From contig NC_060061.1 of NCBI RefSeq assembly GCF_020283565.1, positions 34,509,362 through 34,573,361 of the forward strand: a DNA stretch of 64,000 bases, read 5' to 3'. This DNA is from Trifolium pratense. Lineage: Eukaryota; Streptophyta; Magnoliopsida; Fabales; Fabaceae. Below the pieces are notes generated by a model. The model saw nothing but the letters and a program-made list of their open reading frames with translations. It did no database searches and was not told where the DNA came from. Made by a program: the position numbers and the translations under genes. Below, piece by piece: positions 33,244-46,030 of the stretch (position 1 is its first letter; each line of letters begins with the position of its first letter).

Positions 33244-35835
33244 ATGGCTCCGACAACCCCATCCCCTTCATCTCCAAAGCTTGTCAGCTTAATCCGCGGT
33301 ACGCATGCACCCCAAGACATTCAGAAGAAGTTGCGGCTTAAGAAATATAAATCGATGGAGGATATAATGGCAAGGGCAAGGTACGTCGTGCTTGAAAAGG
33401 AGGATTATAGTAACACCCTGTGTGAAAAATGCGGCTCCGGTGACAACCCAGATGAACTCATTTTATGCGATAGATGTGATGGCGGTTTCCACATGAAATG
33501 TGTGAGACCAATTCTTGCAAGAATTCCAATTGGACAATGGATTTGCCCCAACTGTTCAGGCACAAAGAAAGAAACAAGTAGGAGATTGATTAATTATATT
33601 CGTTTTTTTTAGCCGATTTCTCAATTGTGATTATGAAAGTTGCATTGTTTTTTTGATCGTTCAATGTGTTTTTTCAGAGTTCACTGAAAGGAGAATTCTA
33701 GAATTTTTCGGAATTCGAAGGGTGGATTTCAGAAATGTTTCTTCCCCTCATGGTAATGTACTGTAAAATTCAACTCATACATGTTTAATATCTACAATTT
33801 TTTATTTTATTTTGTTAATCTGTTTGATGATCATTTTGTCAATGCACTACAAGTGTGGATATATATTTTTTTTCAATTTTCAACCGAGCTTTTGATCGGT
33901 TACTGTTTGGCTTTGTGAAATTGAGGGTTGAATTTCTTTTGTCATTGTTGAATCAATTTATATATGTGAACAATTTTTATTTTTTTGGGTTACAAATATA
34001 TGTGAACAATTTATTATCCAATTAAACTTTCGTGGATTAGTAATATTGTGACTTGTTATTTCGTATTTATTAGTACATGAATGAATTCTTGTAATGATCC
34101 TTTGAATTTTGTTTTAATTTTTTGGGTGAATGAAGCATGCACATGTGGTGAGGGCTTAATGTTTTTAATTTAAGTTGGATTACATACCATAACAGTATAA
34201 TAAATAAATAGAGTAATAGACTGTTCAAAGTGACTTGCAATTACTGTGGTTTTGAGTTGGATAAATAAATAGTTACCAAAGGTTTTTTTTTTATTCCTCT
34301 ATTCATGCCTCCTATTTTTAATTCTTGTATGCTTGAACTTTCCTACAATGGCAAATACATTTACTCTTTTTAGAAAATATTTAATTGGAAAATGAATCTA
34401 GATAGAGTTACTTTTAGTCTTAGATACTATTTTTTTTAAAATAAATAAATTATGTTTTGATGTTATGTTCTAAAATATAATTTCGCTTCATTTGTGTGTG
34501 ATGCCTATATAATTATAAAGATATAATATCTATTTGTAAGTTATTTTCTTCTTAATTTATCCATTCTGAACTTGTAGATGCTAGGAGGCGTCGGAGACGT
34601 CAAAGACCTCTTGTGTTACAAAAGAAAAGCAGGAGAATTTTACCATTTGTTCCTACAAAAGATCTTGATAGGAGACTGAAACAAATGGCTTCTCTTGCTT
34701 CTGCTTTAACATCTTTGAATATGGAGTTCAGTAATCACCTCACTTACTTTCCAGGAATGGCTCCTAGGTCTGCTAACCAATCATCTTTAGAAAATGGTGG
34801 CATGCAGGTATCACCTACTTAATTCTCTTGTAAATTTCTTACTCTTACAAATGTACCTTTTGCAAATAGGTTAATCAGTATGTACATCTCCATTTTTATG
34901 TTCTAGTTTGATAGACTATTTGTTTGTTTTCCTCTTAGATTCTTACTAAGGAAGATCATGAGACCATAGAACGTTGCACAACAATGATTAAACAAGGCGA
35001 ATTTCCTCCCTTGATGGTCGTTTACGATTCATGTCAAGGGTACGTAGTCATCTTACATTCATTACCTCCAGTCTTTATTATAAGAAGAAGTTTACTTTTT
35101 AAATTCATAAAATGTTGAATGTATCTGGTCTATATTATCGCTATCTTACACTCATTACCATAAAGTAGGAAATATGTTACCTTAACTAATTTTGAATTTT
35201 CCTTTGTATGTGATGTAGCTATACTGTGGAGGCTGATGGCCCAATCAAAAAAATGACATTTATTGCAGAATACACAGGAGATGTTGATTATCTAAAGAAA
35301 AGAGAATCTGATGATTGCGACAGTATAATGACGCTGCTTCTTGCAGAAGAAAGTGCTTCTAGTCTTGTTATTTGTGCTGATAAACGCGCAAACATTTCTC
35401 GTTTTATCAGTGGCATCAACAACCATAACCCGTAAGCTTATCTCACTTATTGCATTTTAATATGTTGACTGCTCTATTTTTTGGACATTCTTGTTTCCAT
35501 AATTCTTCTTGCAATCCATTTTATATTTTGTGTGATTTTGGTGGGCTCTTTAAATACTAACTACTAAAATTTTGAGGTATATAATTTCGTAAAATGCTAA
35601 TACTTTTTCTTTTGTGCAATGGTATTGTTATTCCCTAAGTTTTTTGTATTTAAAACATTTCCAACTTATATGCAGGGAAGGTAAGAAGAAGCAAAACTGC
35701 AAATGTGTCAGATATGCTGTTGACGGCGAATCTCGAGTATTTTTGGTTGCTATCCGAGATATTTCGGAAGGCGAAAAATTATATTATGACTACAATGGTT
35801 TCGAGTATCAATACCCGACACATAATTTTGTCTGA
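33244..35835 (+). CDS. ATXR5: ATXR5-like histone H3 lysine-27 monomethyltransferase, paralog a
   Basis: Exons 33244-33577, 33678-33752, 34578-34807, 34939-35039, 35219-35431 and 35676-35835; GT-AG, in phase; 370 residues, close to family size. The family places one methyl group on H3K27 during DNA replication, keeping heterochromatin and transposons silent. PHD finger 60-104 with C4HC3 ligands (CEKCGSG, CDRCDGGFHMKC, CPNC). PIP-box position 115-122 reads ERRILEFF: the usual glutamine is glutamate. SET region about 225-357 with FIAEYTGDVDYL, RFISGINNH (cofactor-side NH) and LYYDYNG (catalytic tyrosines). The C-terminus departs from paralog b and Arabidopsis ATXR5 in NGFEY and THNF (usually NGY and THHF). 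The N-terminal 59 residues are Ser/Pro/basic and might include a transit peptide as in Arabidopsis ATXR5. ATXR5 is preferred over ATXR6 because of the KSM-x-x-IMA stretch before the PHD finger. Confidence 0.9.
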
Positions 35836-37158
35836 GTTAAGAATTGAGTTGTGGTCCAAAAATTGTTGTGTGTATATATGTATATTTTATTTTGACTAAA
35901 AAAATGTTGTGTATTAATTTTTTTAAGAATGTAATTAAAAGTTATTATTAATAAAAAAAACTATTTTCTATTCCTAAGAGCACATATAAATAAGACCAAT
36001 ATAATATATACACATATGTAGTTGATAAATGTTTGATTAGTTTGTTGCATGATAAAATTTAAGTCATTATCGGAAGACAGGAAATAAAGAAAGGAAAGAG
36101 ACGATAGAGAGTCATTTGTGAGGACAGAAGACAGTAAAATGTAAGTAAAAACATCATCGATGAAGATTCTAGCATTGAAGATGAAGACAAGTAAAGTAAG
36201 ACTTATGAAAGTAAAAGTGATATCCTTTATACTCCCTCCGGTCCTTTTTATAAGGAACACTTAGGGCAAAAAATTTGGTCTTTTTATAAGAAACTTTGAC
36301 CAATTTTCAAATATTTTAAATGTTCAATTTCACTTATGCCCTTATTTATTATGAGAGAGAATTTAAAAATAAGTAAATTAGTTGAATAAAGAGTAATTAA
36401 ATAAGGGTATATATGGAATAAATTTAAATTTATAAGAGTATTAAATGAAAATAATTATGTTAAATGTGATTCCTTGGTCTATGTGATTTTTTCAAATTGT
36501 TCCTTATAAAAAGGACCGGAGGGAGTATATTAAAACAGAAAACAATGTGTTCCTTGTTTAGCGCCTAATTTTCTACTAACCCGCCTAATCTCATCCATCC
36601 CTTCATATTCCCATTCTCAATTTATGCTCCACGATTTCAGCTTCCAAATTTCCATTAACATTAAATAATACTCCTTCCGACCTTATTTATAAGCAAAAGC
36701 CAGCAAAAAAATTTGGCCATAAATATAAGCAAAAATTGCCAAAATCAACTTTATTTAATGTTATTCTTCATAAAGTACTCTTATTAATTGTTCTACTTTT
36801 TAAACATAATCGTAGAGTTCCAATGCAAATTATAAAATGATTATAGGAATTTCAATAGAAAAATCACATGAAATTAAGACAAAAAAGTTACTTTTTAATA
36901 AGTGTGCAAAAATAAAATTTTGGCTTACAAAACTACCACTAACAATACCCATGTACCCTTTAGATATTTATTTTTTCCATTTTCAATATCTATTTTGTTT
37001 TCGGTTAAAAAAATGAGTACCACTTTAATAAAAAAATATTTAACATTAAATAATATTTATACTTTTCAATATAGAATTATATTTTCTCTTGCAATACCAA
37101 TTTAAAAAATTAGTCACTTTAATAAAAAAGAAATTTCAAAATGAATATCACTTACACT
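35836..37158. other. Intergenic region after ATXR5-a
   Basis: 3' UTR-like sequence with AATAAA-type signals (about 35948). A Stowaway copy (36232-36525) and half a further MITE (CTCCTTCCGACCTTATTTATAAGC, 36672 onward) follow. No gene is supported. Confidence 0.6.
36232..36525. mobile_element. Stowaway MITE (CTCCCTCCGGTCC family), copy 2
   Basis: 294 bp with TA on both sides. The ends and interior match copy 1 with few differences. Confidence 0.9.
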
Positions 37159-37612
37159 TTTTTTTTTTTTGAAAAAGCCAAATGAAAATATGTATTAAAA
37201 AGTGTGGTTAAGCACAAGGTGCGCTTAACAAAACAATTTACACGAAAAATAAAGAGAACAAAAAGCCTCAAGACTTAACCAAGTCAATTTCTAACCCCCT
37301 AAACAAGCAATGACTAGACCGCCACAAGTTGAAATCATAATCAAAGTCATGCTCACGAGTCTTTAACCACCACCACGAAGCAATTTTCACTTTCACTATC
37401 AATGCTTCAACAAATAATGGTTATGAATAAACAACCTGTTATTTCTTTCTTTCCAAAGATACCAGCAACAAGCTAACCATAATACTTGAAATCCAATATG
37501 CGCATCTTTACCAACGGGAAAAATATTGCAAAATTGTGATACATGGTTGATCACGTTAACATTCAATAAAGGACCAAAATTGTGATACATGATCGATTAC
37601 AATTTACAACTT
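37159..37612 (-). mobile_element. 5'-truncated LINE, 3' end only
   Basis: A T-run at 37159-37171 is the poly-A tail read on the minus strand. Inward, 37399-37590 reads FGPLLNVNVINHVSQF ... FQVLWLACCWYLWKERNNRLF, the C-terminal zf-RVT-like block of plant LINE reverse-transcriptase proteins. All upstream domains are absent, as in most genomic LINE copies. Confidence 0.75.
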
Positions 37613-37801
37613 TTAATTGTACCTCTAGTCAATTTGGGTGTATACTATTTTTCAAATCATATTGCAACGTTATTTTGGTTTAAATTATTTATTGTTGCAT
37701 AATTTTTTATGTGTTCATGTTGATTTTAACACGATTATACTCCCTCGGTCTCTAATTATAAAATCCTTTTATAACAAAAATTGTCCCTAACCGTCTACAA
37801 A

Positions 37802-37955
37802 TCTATCTATCTATCTATATATAATTGTAAAGCAAGCTTTTTTTTGCTGATGTGGCAACCTAAGAAAGCTCTTCCCTTTTGCCTTTTTTCTAAGCTCAAG
37901 TAGGTGCTTATGTGTCATCCTTATTTTTATTTAATAACATAATAATAATTATTAT

Positions 37956-38002
<47 letters not shown>

Positions 38003-41000
38003 AACATTGTCCCCACCAACTATTTAGCTTCCCATGTAATTTATGGAAGAAAAAAAAACAGTTTTTTCTAATTTCATTGTCTAAATAGATCAATAATGTA
38101 GAGTTGAAGATCAAGAGATAATATTATGTAACTAAATGTCATCATTATTCCCACAAGAAAAACGTATGCATTAATAATTCCTACCCCAATGACTTTAAAA
38201 AACAATTATAACATACAAATGATTTATGCTATAAATTCTTGCCATGAAATGCATCAATCCTAAGGAGATGTTTTTTGCTCTTCTTCTCCTTTAATTTGCT
38301 ATGGGTCAAGTAGTTCTTCTTTCTTCTCTTTTGTTCCTAGATTTATTTTTCAATTGACCAATTTATATATTATTTCTAATAAAAAGTTTATTATTTTCTT
38401 AAATTGATGCTTCTTTTTTTTTTGCAATTTTGCACTCAAATTTTTAGCATAACAATTAGGATCAAGAGAATTTGATATTTACATAAAAAAATTGATATTT
38501 TTTTTGTGTGTTTGCAGATTACAAATTCGACCTTTGTGTCTTAATCAACATACAAGGAAAAAAGGTTATTCATTGTGCTATTTTTTTAATCATTCATTAT
38601 ACTATTTTTTTTCTTAATTTATCCAAAAATAATAGGTTAAATTTAAGAAATATGAGCTGAGTTTTTTTTATAAAATTAGACATTTGATAATGTCTACTAT
38701 TTATTTATATATCACTCCAATTTTTTGATAATGTCTACTATTTGATAATGCGTTACTACTTTATAATTGTTTTTGTGTAGTTATATGGCTAAAAATTATA
38801 TAAAAAAACGTTAATTAATATTTTGAACCAGCGTGATTTTATATAAATCATATATATTAAAGGGCAATCGTGTTTTGTTTTAAGACAAAAATAGAAGAAC
38901 AAAAACACTTTCGACTGCAAATAAGAGTTATAACGTAAACTAATAATGACCTATAATGTATAATTAATTGATATAAATAAGAATAAGCTAACTATTATAT
39001 ATTTATACAAATAAAGTCGGTCTTTTTGGATGCATAGATTGATCTCTCTTCTCAAACATATCTATACCCAAATCATATGCATCTTCTTCCCCAACACATA
39101 CTAAAATATAAAATAGAAAATATTTTACATTATTCTATTATGTAGATTGTCAAATATTTAAGCTCATGTTTTTATTGATATAACATTTGTTTATCTAATT
39201 TTTTACCCTTATTTCATGATTTCTTTTACTGATAAATATGAATATGTCTATTTATTTTAGGTGAATGAGGAGATCTATAACAGGATATAAAGAATTCTAT
39301 TTCACAAGGTGTATGTGAACTGCTTGGATCTTAAGAGAATGATAGAAACAAAAAAAAAAGTTGAAAATAAATTTTTTGAATGCATTTACTCATGTGACGT
39401 CATTGTTAATTATAATTGTAATATATAATATACATGAAAAGTATTGGTGTAACTTGACTAAGAGGTTGTCAAAATAGATTAATCTCCATACATTTATCAT
39501 CTATAGTTTAAACATAGTTGATTGAGTAAAGTTTATATATGCACTTTATATTGATCGACGAACAATTTGTGTTCATCTTTTGAAGTCTAGCTCTAATATA
39601 AAATTTGACAAAATTTATTCGAAAACTCTTTAAATGTCTATTTTTTGTTTTATCAAATAAGAATACTATTTACATAAAAACAGTAATTGAGTTTATAAAG
39701 GTCAAGATAAGTGTCTAACATTTTTTTTATAAAAATAATAATAATATTATTATTAATAAAGAGATTGAAATATAAATAAGATAAAGTTAGAGAGAATTGA
39801 GAGAGAAAATGCGATATACATAAAGAGAATAATGAATATAAGTCGATGTCGATCCTTAAAAATATATTAGTAGACTATAGTTTTTATGATAAGTTTTCTT
39901 CCTCATGCTTAGTGAACTTATGATGTGAACCGTAAGCTTCCAAAATAATGTCAAACCAATAAAATTAAAATGAACAAGATATTCATTTTTAATCATTTTT
40001 TTTAAGTCTCCTTTCACATACATAGCAGACTCATAATCTCATCATTTTGTTTTAGCAATATGACAAATTTATCCAAGCACAAATGACAATGAAATGTTTT
40101 GGTAATATTGTGACTTTGGTATGAAGATTAAATCTTTCATTTTAATAATGTTTTGTCTTTAATTTGAAATATATTTAGAGGATTAAAGATATATTTAATA
40201 ATCCTATAAAATACTAATTAACACTGCACATGCATGACAAAGTTGTTTCGAAAGCTCTCTCACTATTTAGTCTAATAGAAAAAGTCTCTTAGAAGTATAA
40301 AATAGAAAATATTTTACATTATTCTATTATGTAGATTGTCAAATATTTAAGCTCATGTTTTTATTGATATAACATTTGTTTATCTAATTTTTTACCCTTA
40401 TTTCATGATTTCTTTTACTGATAAATATGAATATGTCTATTTATTTTAGGTGAATGAGGAGATCTATAACAGGATATAAAGAATTCTATTTCACAAGGTG
40501 TATGTGAACTGCTTGGATCTTAAGAGAATGATAGAAACAAAAAAAAAAGTTGAAAATAAATTTTTTGAATGCATTTACTCATGTGACGTCATTGTTAATT
40601 ATAATTGTAATATATAATATACATGAAAAGTATTGGTGTAACTTGACTAAGAGGTTGTCAAAATAGATTAATCTCCATACATTTATCATCTATAGTTTAA
40701 ACATAGTTGATTGAGTAAAGTTTATATATGCACTTTATATTGATCGACGAACAATTTGTGTTCATCTTTTGAAGTCTAGCTCTAATATAAAATTTGACAA
40801 AATTTATTCGAAAACTCTTTAAATGTCTATTTTTTGTTTTATCAAATAAGAATACTATTTACATAAAAACAGTAATTGAGTTTATAAAGGTCAAGATAAG
40901 TGTCTAACATTTTTTTTATAAAAATAATAATAATATTATTATTAATAAAGAGATTGAAATATAAATAAGATAAAGTTAGAGAGAATTGAGAGAGAAAATG

Positions 41001-42570
41001 CGATATACATAAAGAGAATAATGAATATAAGTCGATGTCGATCCTTAAAAATATATTAGTAGACTATAGTTTTTATGATAAGTTTTCTTCCTCATGCTTA
41101 GTGAACTTATGATGTGAACCGTAAGCTTCCAAAATAATGTCAAACCAATAAAATTAAAATGAACAAGATATTCATTTTTAATCATTTTTTTTAAGTCTCC
41201 TTTCACATACATAGCAGACTCATAATCTCATCATTTTGTTTTAGCAATATGACAAATTTATCCAAGCACAAATGACAATGAAATGTTTTGGTAATATTGT
41301 GACTTTGGTATGAAGATTAAATCTTTCATTTTAATAATGTTTTGTCTTTAATTTGAAATATATTTAGAGGATTAAAGATATATTTAATAATCCTATAAAA
41401 TACTAATTAACACTGCACATGCATGACAAAGTTGTTTCGAAAGCTCTCTCACTATTTAGTCTAATAGAAAAAGTCTCTTAGAAGTATAAAATAATTATTA
41501 CTTTAAAAAAATTTATGATTAATTAACATGTCATCTCATCTTTATAAAGGTCGAGACAAGTATTTACAATTTTTTCATATAAAATAATAATAAGGAGATT
41601 GGAGTATAATTAGGATAAAGATAGAAAGAATTGAGAGATACAGAGAATGATAGATGTAGATAATATAATAAAATAATCCACTATTTTTTTTCATAAAAAC
41701 AAAAATATATTAAAACAAAAATTACACTAATTTGAAGATATATAAATCAAACCCATAAAAAAAGAAGATTAATAAAACAATATTTTAATATAATACACTA
41801 ATCTCTGCACTTTTATTGTTTTTTATATACACCTAAATAACACATTGTCTATGTTAAAAGTAATTTTTATCTACCTATCTATATTATAGATTCACTTGAC
41901 GAGAAAAAAAATTAAAAATATTTTAAAAATCACTTTTATAATCAAATAATAATTCAACAACACATCTAAGAAAAATATTATTTTTAATACAACTTATTTT
42001 ATAAAACATAACTTTTTTAAAAAAATATTCTAATCAAACCCGTGCAACGCACGGGTTGAATACCTATATGTATTTATTACTTTTTTTTGTATATACATAT
42101 ATTTGGTAAAGAAGATATTTTTGAAGAAACTAAATTAGCCCACCAAAATTGCCACCAGAGAGAATCAAACCTGAAACCTTAACGATAATCATACTTCTAG
42201 GTCTACATACATAAGTGTAGCTTCTATGAAATCACGGTGGATCGCCGTGATTATGACATATTCACCGTGATACCAAACATAACTTAAATTATATTCAAAA
42301 ATTGGTTAAAGAAATATGTTCAAGAAAATTACCTAAACAATTGATTCATATATAATTAGGGATCGTGCTAGAATGATTCAGCAAACAACGAACCGTTCAT
42401 GAGAGTTTAAATTGTAGTTAGAATAATTTTGATATTCATTATAATTTTGATCCAAGCATTAACAAATTATTATATATTTAAAATTATTGAACAATAATTT
42501 TGTAACGAGAATTTGTAAAAATTCTAAATACATAGCATGGTCCCGTGCATCGCACGGGTACACAGACTAG
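37802..42570 (+). mobile_element. Helitron-like region with nested 3' termini
   Basis: The left side TCTATCTATATATAATTGTAAAGC has the TC-start style of plant Helitrons. The right side ends CCCGTGCATCGCACGGG (42532-42551) plus TACACAGACTAG|T, a hairpin and CTAG|T terminus. A second hairpin CCCGTGCAACGCACGGG with TTGAATACCTA at 42039-42066 suggests an inner or older element. Helitrons make no target duplication, so exact pairing of ends is uncertain. No RepHel helicase or captured gene is recognised. The interior is AT-rich, with a TA tract at 37962-38000. Confidence 0.6.
39107..41484 (+). repeat. 1,189-bp direct tandem duplication, no differences seen
   Basis: Copy 1 39107-40295, copy 2 40296-41484, both starting TATAAAATAGAAAATATTTT and ending AGTCTCTTAGAAG. 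I found no difference between them by direct reading. A third, diverged partial copy (TTTATAAAGGTCGAGACAAG) is at about 41538-41650. No coding sequence. Confidence 0.93.
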
Positions 42571-44000
42571 TTAAATTAGACAAGCGAGTAAATTTTTAAA
42601 GTAAGGACAAAGATTACGATGTTAAAGAAAGGAGGTAAAAATTGCATATTTGAAGTTAAAAATCCCCAAAGCCTTATTTGAAAGGGTGTGAATTTACGGT
42701 GACTAAGAAAATTTATACTGATTTAATAATATCTCAAATTCTTTATCTTGTGTTTGAAAGACCTAAACCAGAAAAGAACTAACATAAATTTAATACCCTT
42801 CTAAAAACCTCTCCCAAACCTTCTTAGAAAAAAACCTCTCCCAAACATACCATAAACCATACTCATCTCTACAACTACACAATAGAAAACCAACAAATAG
42901 CAAAAAAAAAAAAAGGTGTCAATCTATAAGCTACTCCACATTGAATTTTAAGTTTGATTAGATAACAAAAAATTAGCTTAATTTAGGCAATGTTCCTGTA
43001 TGTATATGTTTCTATTACTTAAGATAATTGTCAAATTCTTACATAGAGAAATTGGACAAAATGACTTCGGAGGTACTCCCTCCGTCCCAAAATATAAGCA
43101 AAATTAAGTCAAAAAAATTTGATGTATTTGATTAAAGATTTGGACCAAATACATTCACTTTTATTGAAACTAAAACTAAAATTTAAAGTAAATTTCATGT
43201 AAGAACAATTTTTATTGGTTATAAATTATGGAGAAAATAGGACTATAGGAGAGATAACAAATTAAATACATTTAGTATTCAATTTTATGAGAATAAATAC
43301 AAATAATTCTTGAAAAAGATAAATGAAAGTCTTATACTCTCATTGTTCATTTTTAAGTGTTGCTTTTGACCACTGTATAACCAAAATTTGGATATGTACA
43401 GAAAAATAACACGAAAACATTGCAACTAGAATTTGAATATGAATAGTTTTATCGGTAGTTACAACTTACAACCAAAAGCAAAATTAAATTGGAATAATGC
43501 TTGGACAAAAAAGTACATAAAAAAAGTCCCCATGAGATAAAAGTAAATCTGAATGGATGTATCCCGGTTAATCATATCGTTCCCAATATGCCTAAAAAGT
43601 TCACCGTCAATTGCCATACCATTTCCGACCACAGTGACTAAAGTACATCGGTGGGAGCGATATGAGTAATCAACAACGGACTATGCAGCCTTTACTAACA
43701 AAATGATGAAAAAATAACAGGAAAAAATGTCAAAAAATGAAAGAATGATAAAATGAGAGTGATTTTTTTTTTAAACACAAATGTTGTCAATTTATAAAAT
43801 TCACCAATCATTGTGATTGGTGGATGCTATGTCATAGTCACACACGTGGCCACATGTCAAAAATAATTTGATTGCATAAAAGACTGTTTTTTAGCCGACA
43901 TTTGCTGCGTCATTGCGAATTCTATTCACAGTGTAAACATCGACGCTTTTTTCCTAATTTTTGCAATTTTACACATTCGCTACCTAATCCGCGAGTGAGT
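42571..44000. other. Intergenic AT-rich region
   Basis: Half of a Stowaway-like MITE starts at 43077 (CTCCCTCCGTCCCAAAATATAAG) without a clear partner end. Nothing else is recognised. Confidence 0.5.
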
Positions 44001-44087
44001 TAAATTGGAAACTCACGTGAAAAGCTTAAGAAGCGCGAAAAGAAGAACTCAAATCCTCATTTTATGCAAGAGCTTTGGATACTCTTT

Positions 44088-44116
44088 TGGGCTGATTGAA
44101 ATCAACATAAGGCCCA
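44088..44116 (+). promoter_or_regulatory. Site II-type motifs upstream of the L17 pseudogene
   Basis: TGGGCT (44088-44093) and GGCCCA (44111-44116). The functional L17 gene has an equivalent pair, so promoter elements were duplicated along with the gene. Confidence 0.4.
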
Positions 44117-44440
44117 ATAGTTTCATTAGCAACTTGAGATCCATTAGCACATTTTTAGCAACAACATGCGTAATCACACTTTCTTTGATTGCCGCACCCA
44201 CCCACGCTGAAGCTCCTCTGTTTCGTTCCTTTCAAAACTCACTGTTCATCATCACTCACTTGTAAGTTTTCTCTCAACCTTCAATGTCTTATCTAGGGTT
44301 TACTATATTTCCCCTAATTTCAATTTTCAGCTTGTTTCATAGCCTAATTTAGCTCAACATTCATTCATTTTCAATTTTCATTGCGTATTTACTTTAATTT
44401 GATTCTGATCTGATGATAGGTATATTCCGAATCTGTGAAA

Positions 44441-44842
44441 ATGACGATGATCAGGAAGCTAGATAGAGAAAGAGCTCATTGAATTTCCATGCTTAGGTTA
44501 ACATGCTTTCAATTCAATCCTTGAATTCCGTTTTTTCCCTTCCATTTGTGACAATGCTGAGTTTTGTGGGAACTCAGATACCATTTTTTTTTTCCTTTTT
44601 CCGTTGTTTAGAACAATGGCGTCGCGATTGGTGAAGCATGAGCATATCGAAACTACTGTTGCCAAGGTATAAATAAAAATGTATTGTGTGCATTTTCCAT
44701 TTTCCTATGAAGAAGAAGAAGAATGTGTCATTTATGCATTTTGTGAATTTCAAAATTTATATGATGATTGTAATTTTGATTGCAGGCTAAGAAGATTAGA
44801 AGGCTTGCGGTTGCGGATAATATGGTACAACTTGGAAAAGAG
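44441..44842 (+). pseudogene. Truncated ribosomal protein L17 pseudogene
   Basis: Three exons correspond to exons 1-3 of the intact gene at 58906: 44441-44496, 44612-44666 and 44786-44842, with the same splice positions. Codon 14 is TGA (44480-44482) where the intact gene has CGA. Exon 3 has a 6-bp insertion (GCGGTT duplicated). Exons 4-6 are missing; the sequence after 44850 is unrelated. The exon 2 text MASRLVKHEHIETTVAK is still clear. It is a decayed product of the ATXR5-L17 segmental duplication rather than a retrocopy, because the introns are kept. Confidence 0.93.
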
Positions 44843-45660
44843 GTTAGTGCTTAGTGGTTTCATAAAAAAAATGTTATAAATGCATCAAACATAACATTCT
44901 AAAAAAAATATGAATGAATAATTAGCTCAACTTGAAAGGAAAAAAATACATGTCAAGATTAATTTCACCATTTTTGAATAGCTACCTCAATAGCTTACAT
45001 GACAAAAATAAACAATTGAACTAATTTTTCTCAATTTCCGATAAACAATATATGTATTCCAAAAAGATTAAATGGATGATTGCAATCACATGTTTCTCAA
45101 CTTCCAAGGACCCATTCGAGTTTAGATGTTAATATAATTTTTTTTTGTCAAGTAGCCTAGTGGCTAGAAATTCTATCCTTAAGGTGGATAAGTGGGATGA
45201 CCAGGGTTCGAACCCCAACCCCCTGCATATATAATGCAATGTCCTGCCAATTTAGCTAAGCTCACGAGACCATGTTAATATAATTTAATAATGGTAAATC
45301 AATAGATAGACATTATAAATTTTATTTCATTTATGATGGTTTTCAATTGGAAACCACTATTTCTTTTATAGATTCATAGGAAATATACCATTTTGTCAAA
45401 AAATAAAAAGCAACATACTATAAATTATTTGTATACTAATATCTAATTAAAAGGTATTATTTTACAAAATAACTATATTTTTCTAAATCCATTATAAAAT
45501 CATTAATTATTATGATATAGAAATATATAGACATTTTATTAAATAATTTTTTTCAATGGTCAATTTTGTTTGACCAATCATTTAATGAATTGTAAAAAAT
45601 AATTGACACATACAATGCATGGAGATTAATTTTAGTAAATAAAAAAAATCATAGCGTTTG
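44843..45660. other. Intergenic region between psi-L17 and the ATXR5-b upstream region
   Basis: AT-rich, with one SINE (45141-45271). 45475-45660 matches the ATXR5 distal flank (AAATCATTAATTATTATGATA, TTGACACATACAATGCATGG) without hAT or SINE insertions. Confidence 0.6.
45141..45271 (-). mobile_element. tRNA-derived SINE (TTAGCTAAATTGG family), minus strand
   Basis: On the minus strand: A-box-like TTAGCTAAATTGGCAGG, B box GGGGTTCGAACCCTGG and an A tail (T-run at 45141-45147). A perfect 15-bp duplication ATGTTAATATAATTT lies at 45126-45140 and 45272-45286. Confidence 0.85.
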
Positions 45661-46030
45661 ACACATGAAACGCGGTAAGTTTCTTATGAAACCATAATAG
45701 TCTGCACGCATAAAAGTCTATGCCAACAATCCAACATGGTGCACATTAGCACAACCAATCAGAATTTTCCACATCATCGTTAGTAACACTCACCTTCCAC
45801 GGGTAAGTGTCACACTCACTCTCCCGCGAGCGAGAGTAACAACACATAGAAACAAAACAAATAAACATTTCTTTTTTCTTTTTTTATTTACTTTTTTTCT
45901 ATCACCTTCATTCTTCTTCAGAGTTGAACCATTTTTCGTCTTTCTGTATAAAATAGAGAGAAAGTTCTTCAAAAAAATTTCTTCGAAATTCTCAATTCTA
46001 CCTACAAACCTTCTCAAATTTTCCAATCCA
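45661..46030 (+). promoter_or_regulatory. ATXR5-b promoter and 5' leader
   Basis: Homologous to 32811-33243 but diverged. TATAAAAT at 45947 lies 84 bp before the ATG and is single, not duplicated. TCTCCCGCG at 45820-45828 has a CCCGC core resembling an E2F site; the same position reads TCTCCGGCA in ATXR5-a. E2F control is known for Arabidopsis ATXR5/6; the site call is inference. Confidence 0.55.

Noticed and set aside
44005..44265. 86-codon frame upstream of the L17 pseudogene
   Set aside because: It lies in the promoter/5' UTR position of the duplicated L17 gene and has no recognisable domain.
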